Shown one piece after another: positions 43,044-51,381 of a stretch of DNA of 64,000 nt. Made by a program: the position numbers and the translations under genes. Source of the DNA: Caballeronia temeraria (GTDB lineage Bacteria; Pseudomonadota; Gammaproteobacteria; Burkholderiales; Burkholderiaceae). Below the pieces are notes generated by a model, which worked only from the letters and a program-made list of their open reading frames with translations, ran no database searches and was not told the origin of the DNA. The stretch spans positions 124,001 to 188,000 of the forward strand of contig NZ_FCOI02000015.1 in assembly GCF_001544795.2 (NCBI RefSeq), written 5' to 3'. The stretch's first letter is position 1, and each line of letters opens with the position of its first letter.

Positions 43044-44923
43044 ATCAGCGTGCAACGCAATCGGAGACTGCCGTGAGTTCGACCATCCGACTGACCGCCG
43101 CGCAGGCGCTCGTGCGCTATCTGGCGGCGCTTCGCACCGAGCACGGCGAGCCGCTTTTCGGCGGCGTGTTCGCGATCTTCGGGCATGGCAATGTCGCGGG
43201 CATCGGCGAGGCGCTGTATCGACATCGCGATGAATTGCCGACGTATCGCGCGCACAACGAACAGGCGATGGCGCATAGCGCGATCGCGTATGCGAAGGCG
43301 CATATGCGGCGTCGGATGATGGCGGTGACGACGTCCATCGGGCCGGGCGCGACCAATCTCGTGACGGCCGCGGCGCTCGCGCATGTGAACCGCTTGCCGG
43401 TGTTGTTGCTGCCGGGCGATATCTTCGTCTCGCGCGCGCCGGATCCGGTCTTGCAGCAAGTCGAGGATGGTCACGATGGCGGCGTCTCCGCGAACGATGC
43501 GTTGAAGGCGGTGTCGCGCTATTTCGATCGCATCGTGCATCCCGCGCAGTTGTTGAGCGCATTGCCGCGCGCGATTCGCGTGCTCACCGATGCGGCGCAA
43601 TGCGGCCCCGTCACGCTCGCGCTGCCGCAAGACGTACAGGCGATGGCGTATGACTACCCTGCTTCGTTCTTCGAGCCGCGCGTCGTCGAGTTTCATGCGC
43701 CCGCGCCGGTTCCGCGCGAGATCGAGCGCGCCGCCGCGATGCTGCGTGAAGCGCGCGAACCGATGATCGTATCGGGAGGCGGCGTGCTTTACGGTCTCGC
43801 ATCCGAAGCGTTGCGCAAGTTCGCGCACAAGCACGGCGTGCCTGTTGCGGAGACACAGGCGGGCAAAGGCGCGCTCGCGTGGGACGATGCATTGAACGCG
43901 GGCGGCATCGGCGTGACCGGTGGATCGGCGGCGAACGAACTCGCGCACGCGAGCGATTGCGTGCTTGCTGTCGGCACGCGTTTGCAGGACTTCACGACGG
44001 GATCGAACACGCTCTTCACGCAGGCGCGGCTGGTCGCGATCAATGCCAATCCGTTCGATGCGCTGAAGCAGAACGCAATCGCCGTGCAGGCGGATGCGGG
44101 CGCTGCGCTCGAAGCGTTATCGGCGGCACTTGGCGACTGGCATGCATCGCCTCAATGGACGACGCGCGCGCATCGGCTTGCGAACGAATGGCGCGAGACG
44201 GTCGCGCATGTGACGAATGCGCCCGTTGCGGATGGTGCGTTGCCACGCGAGGCCGATGTGATCGGCGCCGTGCAGCGCTCGGACGACGCATCGCCCTTGA
44301 AGGATATCGTCGTGTGCGCGGCGGGGACGCTGCCGGCGGATTTGCAGAAGCTGTGGCGCACCGGCGAGCCTGGCGGCTATCACGTTGAATACGGCTATTC
44401 GTGCATGGGCTATGAAGTCGCGGGCGGTCTCGGTGTGAAGCTCGCGAAGCCCGAGCGCGAGGTGATCGTGATCGTCGGCGATGGCAGCTATTTAATGATG
44501 AATAGCGAGCTTGCTACGTCCGTGATGCTTGGCGCAAAGATCATCGTCGTGTTGCTCGACAATCGCGGGTTTGGATGCATCAATCGATTGCAGCAGGCTT
44601 GTGGCGGTGCGCCATTCAACAATCTCATCGATGACTGCAAGCAAGGGGCGCTCGGTGCGCCGGAGATCGATTTCGCTATGCATGCGCGTTCGCTTGGGGC
44701 GCTGGCGGAGCATGTTTCCAGCATCGACGAGCTGCTCGTTGCGATGAAACGCGCGCGCGCAGCGGATCGCAGCTATCTGATTTCTATCGATACCGATGCT
44801 TCGCGTCCGACCGAGGAAGGTGGATGGTGGTGGGAAGTGGCCGTGCCTCAAGTGTCCGAACGCGCGGCTGTTGTGGTGGCTCGGGAGGCTTATGAGCAGG
44901 CTGTTCGGGCTCGAGGCGTTTGA
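43040..44923 (+). CDS. iolD: 3D-(3,5/4)-trihydroxycyclohexane-1,2-dione acylhydrolase
   Basis: A 627-residue thiamine-diphosphate enzyme that opens the inositol-derived ring to give 5-deoxy-glucuronate. It has the three-domain acetolactate-synthase-like layout: a Pyr domain with the Glu motif (HNEQAMAHSAIAYAKAHM), a central DHS-like domain, and a C-terminal PP domain with GDGSYLMMNSELATSVML and a GGFG-type pocket. ATG at 43040 is chosen because it overlaps the iolC stop (ATGA) and has AGGAGC upstream; 22 more codons upstream in the same frame are inside iolC. Confidence 0.93.
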   Translation: MNQRATQSETAVSSTIRLTAAQALVRYLAALRTEHGEPLFGGVFAIFGHGNVAGIGEALYRHRDELPTYRAHNEQAMAHSAIAYAKAHMRRRMMAVTTSIGPGATNLVTAAALAHVNRLPVLLLPGDIFVSRAPDPVLQQVEDGHDGGVSANDALKAVSRYFDRIVHPAQLLSALPRAIRVLTDAAQCGPVTLALPQDVQAMAYDYPASFFEPRVVEFHAPAPVPREIERAAAMLREAREPMIVSGGGVLYGLASEALRKFAHKHGVPVAETQAGKGALAWDDALNAGGIGVTGGSAANELAHASDCVLAVGTRLQDFTTGSNTLFTQARLVAINANPFDALKQNAIAVQADAGAALEALSAALGDWHASPQWTTRAHRLANEWRETVAHVTNAPVADGALPREADVIGAVQRSDDASPLKDIVVCAAGTLPADLQKLWRTGEPGGYHVEYGYSCMGYEVAGGLGVKLAKPEREVIVIVGDGSYLMMNSELATSVMLGAKIIVVLLDNRGFGCINRLQQACGGAPFNNLIDDCKQGALGAPEIDFAMHARSLGALAEHVSSIDELLVAMKRARAADRSYLISIDTDASRPTEEGGWWWEVAVPQVSERAAVVVAREAYEQAVRARGV

Positions 44924-44998
44924 CGAGGCTTCTATGGAATCCTGCTTTCGCGTCGAATACAGGACTTCACGAAACAAACCGAAAAGGAACCCACAACC

Positions 44999-45901
44999 AT
45001 GCCATTGAACGTCCGTATCGGCATAAACCCATTGTCGTGGATGAACGACGACTTACCTTCCCTCGGCGGGGAGACGCCTCTGTCTACCGCACTGACAGAA
45101 GGAAAACAGATCGGCTATGAAGGCTTCGAACTCGGCAACAAGTTCCCACGCGAACCGCAGGCACTAAAAACCTTGCTCGCACAATATGGACTAGCACTCG
45201 TATCCGGCTGGTACTCAGGCAGACTCGCGACCCGCAGCGCGGAAGAAGAGATCGAAGCCGTCGGCCCCCATCTCGACTTGCTCGCCAAAAACGGCGCAAC
45301 CGTAATGGTCTACGGCGAAGTCGCAAACTCGATCCAGGGCGCGCCGCGCCCGCTCTACCAACGTCCGCGCTTCTTCTCCGATGCGCAATGGACCCAGTAC
45401 GCCGAGCGCCTGAACCGCTTCGCCGAATACACGCTCTCGCGCGGCGTGCGCGTCGCCTATCATCATCACATGGGCGCGTATGTCGAGACACCCGCCGATG
45501 TCGATCGCCTGATGGCGCTCACCAACGATGCAGTCGGCCTGCTGTTCGACGCCGGGCACATCACCTTCGCGGGCGGCGATGCCCTGAGCGTGCTGCAAAA
45601 ACACATTACGCGCGTGTGCCACGTGCACTGCAAGGACGTGCGCCCCGAGATCGTGAAGCTCGCGCGCAATCGCAACTGGAGCTTTCTCGATGCGGTCATC
45701 AACGGCGCGTTCTCCGTACCCGGCGATGGCTGCGTCGACTATCCGGGCATCGTCGCGTGTCTCGCGCGGCATGATTACGAAGGCTGGCTCGTCGTGGAAG
45801 CCGAACAGGATCCGGTGATCGCACCGAGCTATGCCTATGCCGACAAGGGCTATCGCACACTGCGTGCGCTCGTCGACGCAACATTCAAGGAGGCAGCATG
45901 A
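44999..45901 (+). CDS. iolE: Inosose dehydratase
   Basis: A 300-residue xylose-isomerase-like TIM-barrel enzyme that dehydrates scyllo-inosose to trihydroxycyclohexane-dione. The N-terminal IGINPLSWMNDDLPSLGGETPL and later RVAYHHHMGAYVETPADVD, DAGHITFAGGD, HCKDVRPEI and VVEAEQDP are typical, with metal ligands in the His/Asp/Glu pairs. AAGGAA precedes the ATG. The last codons overlap the iolB start (ATGA). Order iolD-iolE-iolB is the usual proteobacterial one. Confidence 0.94.
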   Translation: MPLNVRIGINPLSWMNDDLPSLGGETPLSTALTEGKQIGYEGFELGNKFPREPQALKTLLAQYGLALVSGWYSGRLATRSAEEEIEAVGPHLDLLAKNGATVMVYGEVANSIQGAPRPLYQRPRFFSDAQWTQYAERLNRFAEYTLSRGVRVAYHHHMGAYVETPADVDRLMALTNDAVGLLFDAGHITFAGGDALSVLQKHITRVCHVHCKDVRPEIVKLARNRNWSFLDAVINGAFSVPGDGCVDYPGIVACLARHDYEGWLVVEAEQDPVIAPSYAYADKGYRTLRALVDATFKEAA

Positions 45902-46710
45902 GCCTGCTAGTGAAAGCATCGCGCGAAGGACAAACCATCGCGCGCGTCACGCCCGATTCGGCAGGCTGGAAGCATGTCGGCTTCGCGGCGTATCGGCTGA
46001 ATGCCGGCGATGTCGTGCACGTGTACGACGCGGATCGCGAAAGCTGCATCGTCGTGTTGACGGGCACGGTGAGCGTCGAAGCCGGCGACGAGCATTATCA
46101 GTCGATCGGCTCGCGCGACAGCGTATTCGAAGACGCGTCGCCGTATGCGGTCTATGTGCCGCCGAAACTCGCGGCCATCGTGCGTGCGGAGCGCGATGCC
46201 GAGATCGGCGTCGCGAGTGCGCCCGCTAAGGGCGAGTTCCCGCCGCGTCTCATCGAGCCATCGCAGATGAAGCGCTCGACGCGCGGCAAGAACGCGAATA
46301 CGCGCTATGTATGCGATATTCTTCCTCAAACTGAAAATGCGGAATCCTTACTGGTTGTCGAAGTGCGCACACCAGGCGGACATGCATCGAGTTATCCGCC
46401 GCACAAGCACGATCAGGACAATGTGCCTGTCGAAAGCTCGCTCGAAGAGACGTACTACCATCGACTGAACCCGCCGCAAGGGTTCGCGTTTCAGCGCGTT
46501 TACACCGACGAACGCGATCTCGATGAAACGATGGCCGTCGAGAATCACGATGTCGTCATGGTGCCCCGTGGGTATCATCCGGTGGTCGTGCCGTATGGGT
46601 ACGACAACTACTATCTGAACGTGATGGCGGGCGACAAGCGCACGTGGCACTTCAAGAACGATCCGAAGCATGAGTGGATCGTGGAAAGGGATAACAAGGC
46701 GCAGGGATAA
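45898..46710 (+). CDS. iolB: 5-deoxy-glucuronate isomerase
   Basis: A 270-residue cupin (KduI/IolB family) that isomerises 5-deoxy-glucuronate to 2-deoxy-5-keto-gluconate. Two cupin halves are visible: an N-terminal one with VLTGTVSVEAGDE, and a C-terminal one with SYPPHKHDQDNVP and EETYYHRLNPPQGFAFQRVYT, where the His residues bind the metal. AGGAGG stands right before the ATG, which overlaps the iolE stop by four bases. It is the last gene of the transporter-iolCDEB transcript, followed by a hairpin. Confidence 0.94.
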   Translation: MSLLVKASREGQTIARVTPDSAGWKHVGFAAYRLNAGDVVHVYDADRESCIVVLTGTVSVEAGDEHYQSIGSRDSVFEDASPYAVYVPPKLAAIVRAERDAEIGVASAPAKGEFPPRLIEPSQMKRSTRGKNANTRYVCDILPQTENAESLLVVEVRTPGGHASSYPPHKHDQDNVPVESSLEETYYHRLNPPQGFAFQRVYTDERDLDETMAVENHDVVMVPRGYHPVVVPYGYDNYYLNVMAGDKRTWHFKNDPKHEWIVERDNKAQG

Positions 46711-46724
46711 GCTGCGGAAAGGGC

Positions 46725-46747
46725 GAATGCCGCATGGTGCGGCATTC
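46725..46747. terminator. Hairpin between iolB and the toxin gene
   Basis: GAATGCCGCA-TGG-TGCGGCATTC is a perfect 10-bp stem with a 3-base loop between two converging genes; no long T-run follows, so it is a likely but weak bidirectional terminator. Confidence 0.65.
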
Positions 46748-46753
46748 CTTGCA

Positions 46754-47173
46754 CTAGGCGTTCCAAGGATCGAAGATCTCAATTCCGCATTCGACGAAGT
46801 CCTTCACGTCGCGCGTGGCCAGCGTTGCGCCGCGCGAACGCACTATGGCCGCGATCATCGCATCGAACTGACTGATGGGCTTGCCGATGCTTTTTCTCGA
46901 TGCGGCGATCTCCGCGTACGCGTCCGCGGCATCGTCGTCGAAACTCAGAACGCGGCCCGCGAAGTCTTCGCTAAAAATGATCCGAGTGGCATCCCAGAAG
47001 CGTTGCCGACGTACGCCTGCCGGCATCGACCAAATTCCGTAGAGAATCTCGCCACGCGTGACAGTCGTCGTGAATAGGGCCGAACGTGGCTCATGGGCGA
47101 GCCATGTCAGAAGGCGCGGCTCCGGCGCCGGACGCAGCAGTTCCGAAAGGACATTGGTATCCAGAACGATCAT
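46754..47173 (-). CDS. FitB/VapC-type PIN-domain toxin
   Basis: A 139-residue PIN-domain ribonuclease toxin. MIVLDTNVLSELLRP carries the first acidic residue (Asp5); the others are in the helix around Glu42, in SQFDAMIAAIV and in TRDVKDF. The overall sequence resembles FitB (RRQRFWDATRII, ILYGI). Its ATG overlaps the last four bases of the antitoxin gene (ATGA). Such toxins cleave tRNA or other RNA when free of antitoxin. It lies in opposite orientation to iolB. Confidence 0.93.
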   Translation of the reverse strand: MIVLDTNVLSELLRPAPEPRLLTWLAHEPRSALFTTTVTRGEILYGIWSMPAGVRRQRFWDATRIIFSEDFAGRVLSFDDDAADAYAEIAASRKSIGKPISQFDAMIAAIVRSRGATLATRDVKDFVECGIEIFDPWNA

Positions 47174-47418
47174 TCATCGAAGCCCGTCGGGTTGCGAATC
47201 GCGTCGCGCCTGGGAAGTTCCAGTTCCACGCCGCCCAGCGGATCGATGCGAGCACGAATCGAATCAACCAGACTCGTGCCTTGAACCGGTTCTGTCGATA
47301 ATGCCGTGCGCAGAATATCGCGAGCCTCTTCCTCCATCGAGCGGCCATGCTTCGCCGCCTGAATACGCAGACGCGTCTCGAGTTGCTCGTCAATATCCTG
47401 AATGGTCATGGCTACCAC
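47170..47418 (-). CDS. FitA/VapB-type ribbon-helix-helix antitoxin
   Basis: An 82-residue antitoxin: N-terminal ribbon-helix-helix DNA-binding region (AMTIQDIDEQLETRLRIQAAKHGRSMEEEARDIL) followed by a toxin-wrapping tail with VELELPRRD. The GTG at 47418 is chosen because GGAGGT lies five bases before it; the ATG three codons later would leave a spacing of 13. It probably binds its own promoter with the toxin to repress the pair. It lies 45 bases downstream of livF on the same strand, so some read-through is possible. Confidence 0.92.
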   Translation of the reverse strand: MVAMTIQDIDEQLETRLRIQAAKHGRSMEEEARDILRTALSTEPVQGTSLVDSIRARIDPLGGVELELPRRDAIRNPTGFDE

Positions 47419-47463
47419 GTTGACCTCCGTTGATGCGATGAATCGGATTTCATTCCGGGCATA

Positions 47464-48180
47464 TTAACCTGAAACGACCGAGCCGCCGACCGAGAGCCAC
47501 TGCCGAGTGATCGCCTCGTCTTGCATGAGCGTCGCGATCGTTCCATCGAACTGTATCGCCCCGTGCCCCATCACCGCGACGCGCGCATCGAGCGTGCGCG
47601 CGATCGTCAATCGTTCTTCGATCAGCAGCATCGCGACGCCACGTTCGCGCAGCATCGCGAGACACGCGGCCACTTGCGCGAGCACTTGCGGCGCAAGCCC
47701 TTCGCCGGGTTCGTCGATGACCACGAGCGACGGATCGCCCGTCAGCGTGCGGGCAAGCGCAAGCATCTGCTGCTCGCCGCCCGATAGCGCGCCCGCCTTC
47801 ACCGGCGCGCGCTCTTCGAGCACGGGAAACAATCGATACGCATCGTTCAGCGTAAAGCGCGTGCCCTTCCGTTCGCCGAGCAAAAGATTCTCGCGCACCG
47901 TAAGCGCGGGAAACACGTCGCGCGTTTCCGGCACGTACCCAATGCCCATTCGCGCGATGCGATGCGACCGCAAGCCGATGAGTTGAACATCGCGATAACG
48001 CATGTCGCCCGTGCATCGAACGAGGCCCATGATGGCTTTCGCGAGCGTCGATCGTCCCGATCCATTGCGGCCGACGAGCGCGACCGCTTCGCCTTCGTCG
48101 ATGGACAGATTCACGCCGTGCAGCACTTGCGCCGCGCCGTACCACGCGCGTACATCCTCGATACGCAATTGCGCGCTCAT
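47464..48180 (-). CDS. livF: Branched-chain-type ABC transporter ATPase (LivF)
   Basis: A 238-residue ATPase. Walker A GRNGSGRST (Arg replaces the usual Lys-preceding Lys region: GRNGSGRSTL), signature LSGGEQQ, Walker B LVVIDEPGEGLAP, and the short LivF C-terminus. The Walker A reads GSGRST, where the last residue before Ser-Thr is Arg rather than Lys; this is unusual and worth checking. The ATG overlaps the LivG stop by four bases (ATGA). Part of the livHMGF operon. Confidence 0.9.
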   Translation of the reverse strand: MSAQLRIEDVRAWYGAAQVLHGVNLSIDEGEAVALVGRNGSGRSTLAKAIMGLVRCTGDMRYRDVQLIGLRSHRIARMGIGYVPETRDVFPALTVRENLLLGERKGTRFTLNDAYRLFPVLEERAPVKAGALSGGEQQMLALARTLTGDPSLVVIDEPGEGLAPQVLAQVAACLAMLRERGVAMLLIEERLTIARTLDARVAVMGHGAIQFDGTIATLMQDEAITRQWLSVGGSVVSG

Positions 48181-48917
48181 GACGCGACTCCGCCGAGATA
48201 CGCGTCCTGCACATCGTGATTTGCGCGGATCGCAGCCGGCGTATCCGATGCGATCACGCGCCCTCGCACCAGCACCGAAATACGATCGGCGAGATTGAAC
48301 ACCGCATCCATGTCGTGCTCGATCACGAGCAGCGTGCGCCCTTGCGTCGTCGTGCGAATCAGGTCGAGCGCGCGCGTCGCTTCCGCGCGATTCATGCCGG
48401 CAGTGGGCTCGTCGAGCAGGATGAGCGGCGCATCGGTGGCGAGCGCGATGCCCAGATCGAGCGCGCGTTGCTCCGCGTAAGTGAGGCGCGCGGCGAGATC
48501 ATCGGCGCGTGCGGCAAGGCCGATGGCATCGAGCATCGCATGCGCGCGATCATCGACTCGTCGTGAAGGCAGCCATCGATCGATAACGCTCGACGAGGCC
48601 GCGCCGAGCGCCGCGCAACGCAGGTTATCGAGCACGGACAAGCCGCCGAACACGCTCGTCGTCTGGAAGCTGCGCGCAAGCCAACGCGAGACGCGCTGCG
48701 GGGGCTTGCCCGTTATGTCGGCGCCGTTCGCAACGATGCGTCCATCATCGGGCCGCGCGCGTCCCGAGATCAGATCGAAGAGCGTGGACTTGCCCGCGCC
48801 ATTCGGTCCGATGAGCGCATGCCGTTCGCCCTGCGCGACGTGCAGATCGACGCCGCGCAACACGTGCGTCGCGCCAAAGCGCTTGACGATGCCGCGCACT
48901 TCGAGCGCGGCGTTCAT
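48177..48917 (-). CDS. livG: Branched-chain-type ABC transporter ATPase (LivG)
   Basis: A 246-residue ATPase with a normal Walker A (GPNGAGKST), the LivG signature region LTYAEQRALDLGIALA, and Walker B LILLDEPTAGMN. The protein ends with the LivG-type C-terminal RVIASDTPAAIRANHDVQDAYLG, where the AYLG motif contacts the partner. The start at 48917 overlaps the LivM stop by four bases. It pairs with LivF to energise LivHM. Confidence 0.92.
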   Translation of the reverse strand: MNAALEVRGIVKRFGATHVLRGVDLHVAQGERHALIGPNGAGKSTLFDLISGRARPDDGRIVANGADITGKPPQRVSRWLARSFQTTSVFGGLSVLDNLRCAALGAASSSVIDRWLPSRRVDDRAHAMLDAIGLAARADDLAARLTYAEQRALDLGIALATDAPLILLDEPTAGMNRAEATRALDLIRTTTQGRTLLVIEHDMDAVFNLADRISVLVRGRVIASDTPAAIRANHDVQDAYLGGVAS

Positions 48918-49996
48918 CGCGCGATCCTCATGCGTCGCGCGAGCCACAGGCCGAGCAACGCGCACGGCATGGCGATGAGCCACGCATGCGCATCGATTCG
49001 ATGCGCATAGAGCGCCTCGACCGTCACGACGACCGCGACGCCCCACGCGACTGCGCTCAACATGCCGACGCACATCGACCGCGCATCGCGTCGAACGAGG
49101 CCCGCGATACCGTCCGGCGCCGCCACGACGATCCACATGAAGAAGAGGCCAAGGTACATCGGCCATGCAGGCGTCACGCTCGCGAGCGCGACGCTGAAGA
49201 ACGTGAGCAGCACCGCGCCGATCATCGGCCCGAAGAACGTGCCCGCGCCGCCGATCACGGTCGCGACGAGCACGCTCGTCGAACGCGCGAGACCCACGCT
49301 CTCCGACGACACCAATTCGAGATTGATCAACGCAAGCACGCCCGCGACGCCCGCGAAGAACGCCGACACGACGAGCATGTGCAAACGCACGCGCGCAGGC
49401 GCGAAGCCGATCGCCGCGGCGCGCGCCGGGTTGTCACGCACGGCGTTCGCGAGACGGCACATCGGTGTGCGCGAGAACGCGAACATCGCAAGCGCCGACA
49501 ACACGCACCAGCACGCGATCAACGCATACGCTTCGCGCGGCGGCCCGAAGGTCCACGGGAAGAACGCCGGGCCGCTCGCGCGATCGATCGTCACGCCGCC
49601 CTCGCCGCCGAACCAGCCCGGCACGAGCCACACGCACGCGGCAACAAGCTCGCCGATGCCGAGCGTGATCATCGCGAAGGCCGTGCCCGCGCGTTGCGTC
49701 GAGATCGCGCCGAAGACGATGGCGACGACCATCGCCGCACATCCGCCGATGATCGGCAGCAACGGCAACGGCACGCCGAAGCGATTGAACGCATGTGCGG
49801 CGGCGAACGCGCCGAGCCCGGAATACACCGCGTGGCCGAACGAAAGCAAACCCGTCTCGCCGAGCAGCAGGTTGTACGAAAGCGCGAGAACGATGAGCGT
49901 CGCGGTCTGCGCGAGATACGCGAGCAGCCACGACTGATCGAAGACGAGCGGCGGCAACGCGAGCGCGACGATCAACGCGACGATGAGCTTAAGCAT
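48914..49996 (-). CDS. livM: Branched-chain-type ABC transporter permease (LivM)
   Basis: A 360-residue permease with about nine or ten membrane helices. The segment ALSYNLLLGETGLLSFGHAVYSGLGAFAAAH is the family signature, and ALINLELVSSESVGLARSTSVLVATVIGGAGTFFGPMIGA is typical of the C-terminal half. A final hydrophobic stretch ends in a basic tail (LARRMRIAR). It overlaps livH by eight bases and livG by four, so these are translated together. Confidence 0.92.
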   Translation of the reverse strand: MLKLIVALIVALALPPLVFDQSWLLAYLAQTATLIVLALSYNLLLGETGLLSFGHAVYSGLGAFAAAHAFNRFGVPLPLLPIIGGCAAMVVAIVFGAISTQRAGTAFAMITLGIGELVAACVWLVPGWFGGEGGVTIDRASGPAFFPWTFGPPREAYALIACWCVLSALAMFAFSRTPMCRLANAVRDNPARAAAIGFAPARVRLHMLVVSAFFAGVAGVLALINLELVSSESVGLARSTSVLVATVIGGAGTFFGPMIGAVLLTFFSVALASVTPAWPMYLGLFFMWIVVAAPDGIAGLVRRDARSMCVGMLSAVAWGVAVVVTVEALYAHRIDAHAWLIAMPCALLGLWLARRMRIAR

Positions 49997-50930
49997 CTCT
50001 TGTGCGCTCGCCGAAAAGCCCGCGCGGCCGCGCGGCCAGCATCGCGACGAGCAGCAGATAAGGCAGCACCGGCGCGAGTTGCGCGACCGTCAACGCGCCC
50101 CATGCAGGCGGCAACGTCACGCCGAGCGATGCCGCGATGCCGCCCGCCGTCGCGCTCGCGCCGACCGCGAAGGTCTGCACGCAGCCGATCAGAAGCGATG
50201 CGACGAGCGCACCGGCCAGCGACCCGAGCCCGCCGATCACGACGACGACGAACACGATCGGGCCCATTGCATCGGCCATCGCGGGTTCGATGACGGCGAG
50301 CGGCGCGCCGATCACGCCGCCCAGCGCAGCGAGCGCGGTGCCGACGGCGAAGATCATCGTGAATACGCGCGGCACGTCATGACCGAGCGTTTCGACGGTC
50401 GCCGGATGCGTGAGCGCCGCGCGCACGACGAGGCCCGTCTTCGATGCGCGCAGGACGATCCACAACGCGCCGAGCATGGCGATCGCCACCGCCATCATGA
50501 ACACGCGATAGCGCGCGAACGATGCGCCATAGAGCGTGAACAACGGTCCGTCGAGCACACTCGGAATGGCGGCGGGCAATGGCCCGAGTCCCCAGACGAG
50601 CTTGACGCCCTCGCCGATGACGATCGCCGCGCCGAACGTCAGCAGCATTTCGGCGAGCGCGCCGCGCGCGTGCACGCGTCTCAACAGCAGGCGTTCGAAG
50701 AAGCCGCCGGCAACGCCGACGACCACCGGCGCGACGATCAACGCAAACCAGAATCCGCCATACGCGGCGAGCGCCTGTCCGACATACGCGCCGAGCATGT
50801 AGAAGCTCGCGTGCGCGAAGTTCAGCACGCCGAGCATCGAAAAAATCAGCGTGAGTCCCGCCGACAGCATGAACAGCAGCAATCCCACGCTCACGCCGTT
50901 GAGCAGACTCACGCAGAACCACTGGAGCAA
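49989..50930 (-). CDS. livH: Branched-chain-type ABC transporter permease (LivH)
   Basis: A 313-residue permease. N-terminal SLLNGVSVGLLLFMLSAGLTLIFSMLGVLNFAHASFYMLG is the LivH signature; GGLGSLAGALVASLLIGCV is in the later helices. It starts 10 bases after the thioesterase stop and runs into livM with an 8-base overlap. No binding protein (LivJ/K) gene is found in the window. Confidence 0.92.
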   Translation of the reverse strand: MLQWFCVSLLNGVSVGLLLFMLSAGLTLIFSMLGVLNFAHASFYMLGAYVGQALAAYGGFWFALIVAPVVVGVAGGFFERLLLRRVHARGALAEMLLTFGAAIVIGEGVKLVWGLGPLPAAIPSVLDGPLFTLYGASFARYRVFMMAVAIAMLGALWIVLRASKTGLVVRAALTHPATVETLGHDVPRVFTMIFAVGTALAALGGVIGAPLAVIEPAMADAMGPIVFVVVVIGGLGSLAGALVASLLIGCVQTFAVGASATAGGIAASLGVTLPPAWGALTVAQLAPVLPYLLLVAMLAARPRGLFGERTRDA

Positions 50931-50940
50931 GACGCGACCC

Positions 50941-51378
50941 TCAGCCGGTGATGAGCGGCGTCAGCGCATCGACGAGCGGCGCGGGCAACGGCACCGGCCT
51001 GCGCGTCACGCGATCCACATAGACATGCACGAAGTGCCCTTGCGCCGCGGCTTCGTCCGAGCCTTGCGTGAAGATCGCGACTTCATAGCGCACGCTCGTA
51101 TTGCCGAGCTTCTCGACACGCAAGCCCGCCTCGATCGGTTCCGGAAACACGACGGGCGCGAAGAAATTGCAGCGCGTCTCGACAACGAGTCCGATCGTCT
51201 CGCCCTCGCTGAAATCCAGCACGCCCGCGCGCAGCAGATACTCGTTCACGACCGTGTCGAAGTAGCTGTAATAGACGACGTTGTTGATATGCCCGTAGAC
51301 GTCGTTATCCGACCAGCGCGTGCTGATCGGCAGAAAGTGCGCGTAATCGGCGCGCGTGGTCGGAACCGGCTTGCTCAT
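50941..51378 (-). CDS. Acyl-CoA thioesterase (4-hydroxybenzoyl-CoA thioesterase family)
   Basis: A 145-residue hot-dog-fold thioesterase. The catalytic region is RWSDNDVYGHINNVVYYSYFD near residue 20, matching the YbgC-type Asp/His/Asn pattern, and the strand VRYEVAIF with HVYVDRVTRRPVPLP follows. It begins three bases after the iron-alcohol dehydrogenase stop and ends ten bases before livH. Placing a thioesterase between an alcohol dehydrogenase and a Liv-type importer is unusual; substrate unknown. Confidence 0.88.
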   Translation of the reverse strand: MSKPVPTTRADYAHFLPISTRWSDNDVYGHINNVVYYSYFDTVVNEYLLRAGVLDFSEGETIGLVVETRCNFFAPVVFPEPIEAGLRVEKLGNTSVRYEVAIFTQGSDEAAAQGHFVHVYVDRVTRRPVPLPAPLVDALTPLITG

Positions 51379-51381
51379 CGC

